From Thermoflexales bacterium (GTDB lineage Bacteria; Chloroflexota; Anaerolineae; B4-G1), in the NCBI GenBank assembly GCA_007118795.1, contig SKQX01000059.1:1-6157 (forward strand): a stretch of 6,157 nt of DNA, read 5' to 3'. Below, piece after piece: positions 1 through 5,683 of the stretch. The notes below the pieces were generated by a model that worked only from the letters and a program-made list of their open reading frames with translations, had not been told where the DNA came from and made no database searches. Made by a program: the position numbers and the translations under genes. Position 1 is the first letter of the stretch, and each line of letters opens with the position of its first letter.

Positions 1-843
1 ACCCTCGTTGAGGCCTATCTGAAGGCTGATCTAGCCGATCATCTGGCTGCCTTTGGGGGCTGCGTGGCCCTGACCCACGCGGTGGACCTGGCGACGGCCG
101 AGGCCATCGCGGAACGGTATGTGGAGGTCGTAGTCGCGCCGGACTACGAAGAAGGCAGCATCGGCATCCTGTCTCGGAGGAAGAACCTCCGTGTCATGCG
201 CATCGACAATATCGAGCGACTCTCGGAGTTCTCCAAGGACCGCTTTGTCGACTTCACCAGCCTGATCGACGGCTCCATCGTGGCCCAATTGTCCTTTATG
301 CCCCAGACCTGCGGCGCGGCCGATCTCAGACCGGCTGAGGTAACTCACGGCGAGAGGACCTACCGGATTCAGCGGCCGCCTAGCAAGCGCGAGGCCAAGG
401 ACATGATGTTCGGTTGGATGGTCAGTGCGGGCGTCATATCGAACTCCGTGCTCTACGTCAAGGATCTCGTGACCGTCGGCATCGGTTCCGGTGAGCAAGA
501 CCGGGTCGGGGCCGCCCGTATCGCTCGGGACAAAGCCTATCGCAAACTGGCGGACCGCTTGGCCTTTGAGAGACACGGCGTCGTCTACGATGCCCTCGAT
601 GATGAGACCGAGCGGCGGAGCATCCAGAGCGAGGTGGAAGAGAGCCACGGCGGGCTCACAGGCGCAGTGATGGTGTCGGATGGATTCTTCCCCTTCCGCG
701 ATGGCGTTGACGTGGGGTTGCGTGAGGGGGCGACCGCCGTGATCCAGCCCGGTGGCTCACTCAACGATCCCGAGGTGATCCAGGCCTGCAACGAGGCCGG
801 CGCAACCATGGTCTTCACCGGCGAGCGAAGTTTCAGACATTGA
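1..843 (+). CDS. purH: AICAR formyltransferase, C-terminal part (5' end outside window)
   Basis: Transfers a formyl group from 10-formyl-tetrahydrofolate to AICAR, giving FAICAR, the next-to-last step to IMP; cytosolic. The frame is open from base 1, so the gene is cut by the left edge; the GTG at 64 lies inside the conserved fold and is not the start. Visible family blocks, counting the first codon as residue 1, are AAFGG near 17-21, RRKNLRVM near 60-67, SDGFFPFRDG near 223-232, IQPGG near 247-251, and the C-terminal TGERSFRH, which ends with the usual Phe-Arg-His. Compared with bifunctional E. coli PurH there is an extra segment of about 35-40 residues (roughly 180-218) between the VGAARIARDKA helix and SDGFFPFRDG, as I recall in stand-alone AICAR formyltransferases. 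Whether an IMP cyclohydrolase domain exists upstream cannot be seen, nor can the catalytic Lys-His motif. guaB follows 43 bases on, probably in the same operon. Confidence 0.93.
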   Translation, partial: TLVEAYLKADLADHLAAFGGCVALTHAVDLATAEAIAERYVEVVVAPDYEEGSIGILSRRKNLRVMRIDNIERLSEFSKDRFVDFTSLIDGSIVAQLSFMPQTCGAADLRPAEVTHGERTYRIQRPPSKREAKDMMFGWMVSAGVISNSVLYVKDLVTVGIGSGEQDRVGAARIARDKAYRKLADRLAFERHGVVYDALDDETERRSIQSEVEESHGGLTGAVMVSDGFFPFRDGVDVGLREGATAVIQPGGSLNDPEVIQACNEAGATMVFTGERSFRH

Positions 844-876
844 TAGCCAGGGGCCCCCAATGGCCCCGATTCTTCT

Positions 877-882
877 AGGGGG
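877..882 (+). promoter_or_regulatory. Ribosome binding site for guaB (supports GTG start)
   Basis: AGGGGG lies four bases before the GTG at 887. A competing site, AGGGG at 849-853, lies six bases before an in-frame ATG at 860, but that one is part of the self-complementary GGGGCCCC at 850-857. Homology favours the GTG, because it places the LTFDDVLL block where it sits in B. subtilis and E. coli IMP dehydrogenases. Confidence 0.55.
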
Positions 883-886
883 AAAA

Positions 887-2350
887 GTGACTTGGCATGA
901 GAAATACGGACCGAAGGCCCTGACCTTTGACGACGTTCTGCTCAAGCCGGCGGCGTCGACGGTGCTGCCCCGGGATGTGGACGTCAGCACCCGTCTGACC
1001 CAGCGGATCAGACTGAACTGTCCCATAGTAAGCGCAGCCATGGACACGGTTACTGAGGTTCGGCTGGCGGTCGCCATGGCCCGCGAGGGAGGGATCGGTA
1101 TCCTGCACCGCAATCTGGCCATTGCGGAGCAGGTCGACATGGTCCAAACTGTGAAACGCTCGCAGAGCGGGATGATCGTGGATCCCATCACGCTGCCGGC
1201 CGACCGTCCTATCCGCGAGGCGCTCGACTTGATGGCCCACTACCGCATCTCCGGGATACCCATCACGAAGGAGGACGGGGAGCTGGTCGGCATTCTCACC
1301 AACCGTGATCTCCGCTTCGCCGAGGACCTGGAGCGACCGATTCGCGACTTGATGACCGATGAGGAGCTCATCACGGTGCCCGTGGGCACCACCCTCGATC
1401 AGGCCAAGAGCATCCTCCATCGTCATCGGATCGAGAAGCTCCTGGTGGTGGACGATGAGTACGTCCTCCGCGGCTTGATCACCGTGAAGGACATCATGAA
1501 GCGGATCGAGCATCCGAACACGTGCGAGGACGAGCTGGGACGTCTGAGGGTGGGAGCGGCGGTCGGTACGGGAGACGACATGCAGGACCGCGCCCAGGCC
1601 CTGGTCGAGGCAGGGGTGGACGTACTGACCATCGACGCCGCCCACGGTCATTCCGCCGGAGTCCTTGACGCCTTGGAACGACTGAAGACGCAGTTTTCGG
1701 AGACTGACGTCATCGCCGGGAACGTAGCGACGGCCGAGGGGACGTGGGCCTTGATCGAACGTGGTGCCGACGCCGTGAAGGTCGGTGTAGGGCCCGGCTC
1801 CATCTGTACGACTCGCGTGGTGGCTGGGGCCGGCATGCCTCAGATCACGGCCATTACCGAGTGTACCGCCGCCGCTGAGCCCCACGACATCCCCGTCATC
1901 GCCGATGGCGGGATCAAGTACTCGGGCGACATCACCAAGGCCATCGCTGCCGGCGCCGAAAGCGTGATGGTCGGCAGCCTCTTCGCCGGAACCGAGGAGA
2001 GTCCCGGAGAGATGATTCTCTACGAGGGACGTTCATTCAAGGCCTACCGGGGAATGGGCTCCGTCGGTGCGATGGCGGATCGCTCGGCGGATCGCTACTT
2101 CCAGGCGGGAGCCGATAAGCTGGTGCCCGAGGGGATCGAAGGCATGGTGCCCTACAAGGGTCCCTTGGCGGACCTCCTCTTCCAACTCGTCGGAGGGCTG
2201 CGCTCCGGTATGGGATATTGCGGATGCGGGACGATTGAGGCGCTCCGGCTCGACTCGAGATTCGTCCATATTACATCCGCTGGCTTGCGGGAGAGTCACC
2301 CGCACGATGTCGTGATCACCAAGGAAGCACCTAACTACGAACGTCGGTAG
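887..2350 (+). CDS. guaB: Inosine-5'-monophosphate dehydrogenase
   Basis: Oxidises IMP to XMP with NAD+, the first committed step of GMP synthesis; normally a cytosolic tetramer or octamer. From the GTG the protein is 487 residues, matching the usual bacterial length of about 488. Residues 1-19 resemble the B. subtilis N-terminus and lead into TFDDVLL. A VSAAMDTVTE block follows, then two CBS domains at about 99-208 inserted in the TIM barrel. DGG at 340-342 is the IMP phosphate site. The GPGSICTTR loop carries the catalytic Cys307. The active-site flap contains YRGMGS from 387, the catalytic Arg403-Tyr404 pair in SADRYFQ, and DKLVPEGIEG. No key residue is missing. The CBS pair suggests adenine/guanine nucleotide control, as known for the family. 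An ATG at 860 in the same frame would add nine residues outside the conserved fold. It lies between purH and purB, consistent with a purine operon. Confidence 0.97.
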   Translation: MTWHEKYGPKALTFDDVLLKPAASTVLPRDVDVSTRLTQRIRLNCPIVSAAMDTVTEVRLAVAMAREGGIGILHRNLAIAEQVDMVQTVKRSQSGMIVDPITLPADRPIREALDLMAHYRISGIPITKEDGELVGILTNRDLRFAEDLERPIRDLMTDEELITVPVGTTLDQAKSILHRHRIEKLLVVDDEYVLRGLITVKDIMKRIEHPNTCEDELGRLRVGAAVGTGDDMQDRAQALVEAGVDVLTIDAAHGHSAGVLDALERLKTQFSETDVIAGNVATAEGTWALIERGADAVKVGVGPGSICTTRVVAGAGMPQITAITECTAAAEPHDIPVIADGGIKYSGDITKAIAAGAESVMVGSLFAGTEESPGEMILYEGRSFKAYRGMGSVGAMADRSADRYFQAGADKLVPEGIEGMVPYKGPLADLLFQLVGGLRSGMGYCGCGTIEALRLDSRFVHITSAGLRESHPHDVVITKEAPNYERR

Positions 2351-2358
2351 CATCATCG

Positions 2359-2391
2359 CTGGGCCGGGCGCCCGTAGGATCTTTGGCCCGG
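2359..2391 (+). other. GC-rich inverted repeat between guaB and purB
   Basis: In the 92-base gap after guaB, CTGGGCC (2359-2365) can pair with GGCCCGG (2385-2391) as 7 bp with one G-T wobble around a 19-base loop. The loop side contains a perfect 10-base palindrome, CGGGCGCCCG (2365-2374). A competing pairing is GCCCG (2370-2374) with CGGGC (2389-2393). There is no T-run after it, so it is not a classical terminator. It might damp read-through, protect the guaB 3' end, or simply reflect high GC. Function is not established. Confidence 0.35.
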
Positions 2392-2429
2392 GCACTGCGA
2401 GATCAAACGAAGCTCATCTGCTCACCCAC

Positions 2430-2435
2430 AGGAGG
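2430..2435 (+). promoter_or_regulatory. Ribosome binding site of purB (decides the start)
   Basis: A perfect AGGAGG lies seven bases before the ATG at 2443. This makes the ATG the start, in preference to the upstream in-frame TTG at 2383, which falls inside the GC-rich inverted repeat and has no such site. Confidence 0.88.
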
Positions 2436-2442
2436 CCGACCC

Positions 2443-3849
2443 ATGGCGGGCCAGACCACCGTGACTCACGAGACGTTCCTTTCCCCCTTCAGTTGGCGGT
2501 ACGGATCCGATGCGATGCGGTCCATCTGGAGCGAGGAGCATAAGCATCGGCTCTGGCGCCGCGTGTGGGTAGCGCTGGCGACAGCGCAGCTGCAGGCCGA
2601 GTTGGTGGGGCCGGAGCAGGTGGCCGATCTGGTGGCCCACCAGGACCATGTGGATCTCGCGCGAATCGCCCAAATCGAGGCCGAGATCCACCACGACGTC
2701 ATGGCCGGGGTCCGTGCTTATGCCGAGCAGTGTACCCTGGGCGGGCCGATCATCCACCTGGGCGCTACCAGCGCCGACATTCAGGACAACGCCGACGCCC
2801 TCCGTATGAGAGACAGCCTGGACGTGCTGCTGGAGAAACTGCGGGTGGTGCTATTCGACCTGGCCGATCTCATCGAGGCCCGCGCGGCACAGCCCTGCAT
2901 GGGCTTCACGCACCTGCAGCCAGCCGAGCCGACCACCGTCGGATACCGCCTGGCCATCTATGCCTTGGAGCTCCTGGAGGACAGCTATCGTCTGAGCCGG
3001 CTGCGGGATACTATCCGTGGTAAGGGCATCAAAGGGGCGGTGGGCACGGGTGCTTCCTACGCGCAAGTGCTGGCGGAGACTGGGATGACCCCCGCCGAGC
3101 TGGAGGATCTGGTGATGGAGGAGCTCGGTATCGAGCCGTTTCTTGTCGCGACGCAGATCTATCCCCGGAAGCAGGACTACCGGGTGTTGGCTGCTCTGGC
3201 CGGGATGGCAGCCTCCCTCTACCGATTTGCTTTCGACCTGCGGCTGCTGCAGTCTCCGCCCTTTGGTGAATGGAGTGAGCCCTTTGGGGCGAAGCAGGTA
3301 GGCTCGTCCGCCATGCCCTTCAAGCGTAACCCCATTAACGCGGAGAACATGAGCAGCCTCGCCCGCTACGTCGCCGCCTTGGTGCGTGTGGCGTGGGATA
3401 ACGCTGGTCACACGCTGCTTGAGCGCACCCTGGATGACTCGGCCAATCGACGCGTGATTCTCCCAGGCGCGTTCTTGGCCAGCGACGAGCTGCTCAGGCG
3501 CGCGCATCGGATCCTACAGGATCTGCAGGTTCACGATAAAGCCATCGCCCGCAACATGGCCACCTATGGCACCTTCGCGGCCACCGAGCGCCTTCTGATG
3601 GAACTGGTGCGCCTGGGTGCCGACCGGCAGGCCATGCACGAGGTCATACGCCAACACTCGATGGCAGCCTGGCAGGCGGTTCAAGCCGGGGAGCCCAATC
3701 CTCTGGTCGGTCTCCTGACGACCGATCCCGAAACCCTCCGACATCTCCCCGACGAACGCATTCGGGAGTTGCTGGACGCGAGCGAGCACATTGGAGACGC
3801 ACCCGTGCGAGCCAGGAAGGTGGCGGACATGGTGCGCCGGTTGGATTGA
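2443..3849 (+). CDS. purB: Adenylosuccinate lyase, long (eukaryote-like) type
   Basis: Eliminates fumarate from SAICAR to give AICAR and from adenylosuccinate to give AMP, so it works before PurH and again in the adenine branch. It belongs to the fumarase/aspartase superfamily and is normally a homotetramer with shared active sites. The start is set by a perfect AGGAGG; the product is 468 residues. Visible motifs are SWRYGSDAM near the N-terminus (substrate contact), His83-His84-Asp85-Val-Met, IHLGATSADIQDN near 104-116, THLQP with the catalytic His157, RGKGIKGAVGTGAS near 191-204, and the signature loop GSSAMPFKRNP with Ser288/Ser289, one of which is the catalytic base. A helical C-terminal ADSL domain follows to the end. 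The overall pattern (SxRYxSxxM start, RGxKGxxGTxAS, the signature loop ending near 297) resembles human ADSL more than the shorter B. subtilis type of about 430 residues. The stop codon is overlapped by the -35 box of the next gene's predicted promoter. Confidence 0.96.
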   Translation: MAGQTTVTHETFLSPFSWRYGSDAMRSIWSEEHKHRLWRRVWVALATAQLQAELVGPEQVADLVAHQDHVDLARIAQIEAEIHHDVMAGVRAYAEQCTLGGPIIHLGATSADIQDNADALRMRDSLDVLLEKLRVVLFDLADLIEARAAQPCMGFTHLQPAEPTTVGYRLAIYALELLEDSYRLSRLRDTIRGKGIKGAVGTGASYAQVLAETGMTPAELEDLVMEELGIEPFLVATQIYPRKQDYRVLAALAGMAASLYRFAFDLRLLQSPPFGEWSEPFGAKQVGSSAMPFKRNPINAENMSSLARYVAALVRVAWDNAGHTLLERTLDDSANRRVILPGAFLASDELLRRAHRILQDLQVHDKAIARNMATYGTFAATERLLMELVRLGADRQAMHEVIRQHSMAAWQAVQAGEPNPLVGLLTTDPETLRHLPDERIRELLDASEHIGDAPVRARKVADMVRRLD

Positions 3850-3874
3850 CGCAACGCGCTCCGCGTGGCACAAT
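3846..3874 (+). promoter_or_regulatory. Sigma70-like promoter for ygiQ, nearly leaderless
   Basis: TTGACG (3846-3851, 5 of 6 to the -35 consensus) is separated by exactly 17 bases from CACAAT (3869-3874, 4 of 6 to the -10 consensus, with the key A and final T kept). TGG at 3866-3868 directly precedes the -10, giving an extended -10 TGn. With usual spacing transcription would begin near 3881, about four bases before the ygiQ ATG at 3885, leaving little or no leader. The -35 overlaps the purB stop codon. Consistently, no strong Shine-Dalgarno precedes the ATG, only GGGCGG. This is a prediction from sequence only. Confidence 0.55.
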
Positions 3875-3884
3875 CTGGGCGGCT

Positions 3885-5579
3885 ATGTTCTTACCGACCA
3901 CGCGTCAAGAGTTGCAGCAGCGAGGATGGGATCAACTCGACGTGATCCTCGTGACCGGCGACGCCTACATCGACAGCCCCCACATCGGGATCGCCGTCGT
4001 CGGGCACACCCTGGCCCATGTAGGATACCGCGTCGGCGTGATTGCCCAACCGGACATCCACCGTTCCGACGACATCACCCGCCTTGGGGAGCCGTCTCTC
4101 TTCTGGGGCGTCTCCGGCGGCAGCATCGACTCGATGGTGGCCAACTACACCGCCCTGAAGAAGCCGCGGCGATCGGATGACTATACCCCCGGGGGACGGA
4201 ACGATCGACGCCCCGACCGGGCCGCCATCGTCTACACCAATCTCATCAAGCGACACTACAAGGACACCGCCCCCATCGTCCTGGGGGGTCTGGAGGCCAG
4301 TCTCCGGCGGGTGGCCCACTACGACTATTGGGACGACGCCATTCGCCGCTCCGTGCTTCTGGACGCCAAGGCGGACTACCTCATCTACGGAATGGCGGAG
4401 AAGACCGTGCTGGCCTTTGCCGATGCCCTCCGCTTCGGGGGGAGCCCCCATCATCTGCGGGGGCTGTGCTACATGGATGACGAGCCCCGGTCAGCCGCCC
4501 TGGAGCTACCGCCCTACGAGAGGGTGCGCGAGGACAAGCGGGCCTTCATCGACATGTTCCACACTTTCTACCAGAACAATGATCCCCGCCGGGCCCGGGG
4601 ACTTACCCAGCGGTATGGGGACCGGTACCTGATCCATAACGCCCCAATGCCGTACCTGACCCAGAAGGAACTGGATGGGGTGCATGCCCTCGACTTCGAA
4701 CGCGACGCGCATCCCTTCTACCGCAGCCAGGGGAGGATCAAGGCTCTGGAGACGATAGCCTTCGCGTTGAACACCCACCGCGGCTGTTATGGTGACTGCC
4801 ACTTCTGCAGCATCGCCGTCCACGAGGGGCGCACGGTGCGCTGGCGCAGCCCCAAGTCCGTGGAGCGGGAGGCGCGCCAGCTGGTGGACCACCCCGGCTT
4901 TAAGGGCTACATCCAGGATGTCAGCGGGCCCACCGCGAACATGTACGGGTTTGAGTGTCCTAGGAAACTGCGCGAGGGGGTTTGCCCGGACCGACGTTGC
5001 CTCTATCCCGACGTCTGTCCGACCCTACCTGTGGATCACAGCCGCCACCTCGATCTGCTGCGACAGTTGCGAGGGCTGCCCGGCGTGAAGAAGGTCTTCG
5101 TCTCCTCGGGCCTGCGGTACGATCTGCTGCTTCACGACGAATCTCACGGTGATGCGTACCTGGAGGAGGTGGTGGCGTGTCACGTATCCGGACAGATGAA
5201 AGTGGCACCCGAGCATACGGAGGAGCCGGTTCTCCGAGGAATGGGGAAACCCGGTCCGGAGCACCTTCTCGAGTTCCGCCAGCGTTTCTTTGATGCCACG
5301 GAGAGGGCCGGCTTGCCGCAGTACCTCAGCTACTACGTGATTGCCGCCTATCCCGGCTGTACCGGGGAGGATATGCATCGGCTCCGCGATTTTGCCCTGC
5401 GCGAGTTGGGATTGCTCCCGGAGCAGGTGCAGATCTTCACTCCCACGCCCTCAACGTACGCGACCCTGATGTACTACACCGAGATGGATCCCTTCACGGG
5501 CCAGGAAATCTTCGTCGAGAAGACCTACAGAGGCAAGCGGAACCAGAAGCGCATCGTCACCCCGTCACCGAGCCGATGA
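3885..5579 (+). CDS. ygiQ: YgiQ-family radical SAM protein
   Basis: A member of the YgiQ family (UPF0313), whose reaction is, as far as I know, not established; presumably cytosolic. From the ATG it is 564 residues. Residues about 5-280 form the family's N-terminal domain, with DVILVTGDAY, GVIAQPD, SIDSMVANYTA, DRAAIVYTN and GGLEASLRRVAHYDYWDD, all recognisable in E. coli YgiQ. The radical SAM core follows, with the [4Fe-4S] motif Cys301-x3-Cys305-x2-Cys308. After GPTANMYGF comes a second cluster, Cys358-x8-Cys367-x4-Cys372-x5-Cys378. Then come SSGLRYDLLL, KVAPEHTEE and PTPSTYATLMYYT. It lacks the insertion of roughly 65 residues before the core and the long basic tail of the 739-residue E. 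coli protein; both absences look natural, with no frameshift. An in-frame TTG at 3846 touching the purB stop is possible but has no ribosome site and lies in the predicted promoter. It follows purB by 35 bases; the predicted promoter suggests separate control, so a purine role should not be assumed. Confidence 0.94.
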   Translation: MFLPTTRQELQQRGWDQLDVILVTGDAYIDSPHIGIAVVGHTLAHVGYRVGVIAQPDIHRSDDITRLGEPSLFWGVSGGSIDSMVANYTALKKPRRSDDYTPGGRNDRRPDRAAIVYTNLIKRHYKDTAPIVLGGLEASLRRVAHYDYWDDAIRRSVLLDAKADYLIYGMAEKTVLAFADALRFGGSPHHLRGLCYMDDEPRSAALELPPYERVREDKRAFIDMFHTFYQNNDPRRARGLTQRYGDRYLIHNAPMPYLTQKELDGVHALDFERDAHPFYRSQGRIKALETIAFALNTHRGCYGDCHFCSIAVHEGRTVRWRSPKSVEREARQLVDHPGFKGYIQDVSGPTANMYGFECPRKLREGVCPDRRCLYPDVCPTLPVDHSRHLDLLRQLRGLPGVKKVFVSSGLRYDLLLHDESHGDAYLEEVVACHVSGQMKVAPEHTEEPVLRGMGKPGPEHLLEFRQRFFDATERAGLPQYLSYYVIAAYPGCTGEDMHRLRDFALRELGLLPEQVQIFTPTPSTYATLMYYTEMDPFTGQEIFVEKTYRGKRNQKRIVTPSPSR

Positions 5580-5603
5580 CCCGGGGGCGGCCAGCCCCGG
5601 GTC
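5578..5603 (+). terminator. GC-rich hairpin at the ygiQ 3' end, possible terminator
   Basis: GACCCGGGG (5578-5586) is exactly complementary to CCCCGGGTC (5595-5603), a 9-bp stem with an 8-base loop. The left arm begins inside the ygiQ TGA stop. Because it sits between convergent genes it could act on either strand. No T-run follows on the plus strand (TCTCGCTCCTCT comes next), so intrinsic termination is uncertain. A second, weak 5-bp hairpin, CTCAG/CTGAG at 5645-5661, is followed by GGTCTTT and could be an alternative stop for ygiQ. Nothing else is seen in the gap 5580-5683. Confidence 0.45.
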
Positions 5604-5683
5604 TCGCTCCTCTGGCCTGCATCGGTACCGGGTCCTATACCTGTCTCAGAGCACGGCTGAGGGTCTTTCAAGGATCCTGTCGC

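Noticed and set aside
31..648. Minus-strand open frame (205 codons) opposite purH
   Set aside because: Antisense shadow of the conserved PurH frame; no recognisable motif.
875..1885. Long minus-strand open frame (336 codons) opposite guaB
   Set aside because: It lies wholly opposite a well-conserved gene. The composition (many His, Arg, Gly, Asp) is typical of the antisense shadow of a GC-rich gene, and no domain is recognisable.
2074..2096. Direct repeat GGCGGATCGCT twice with a 12-base period
   Set aside because: It encodes the conserved MADRSADRYF part of the IMP dehydrogenase flap, so protein constraint and chance explain it.
2383..2442. In-frame upstream TTG start for purB
   Set aside because: No ribosome site and it lies within the inverted repeat; ATG 2443 has a perfect AGGAGG and fits family length.
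2851..3507. Minus-strand open frame (218 codons) opposite purB
   Set aside because: Shadow frame with no motif, fully inside a conserved gene.
3846..3884. TTG start for ygiQ overlapping the purB stop
   Set aside because: No Shine-Dalgarno, the extra 13 residues do not match the family, and the stretch is better explained as a promoter.
3791..4180. Plus-strand open frame spanning the purB-ygiQ junction
   Set aside because: Overlaps both conserved genes in another frame and is Arg/Pro-rich nonsense; the real frames carry clear family motifs.
4186..4195. CCCCCGGGGG palindrome in ygiQ
   Set aside because: Inside codons for a Thr-Pro-Gly-Gly stretch in GC-rich DNA; no loop length for a hairpin and no sign of function.
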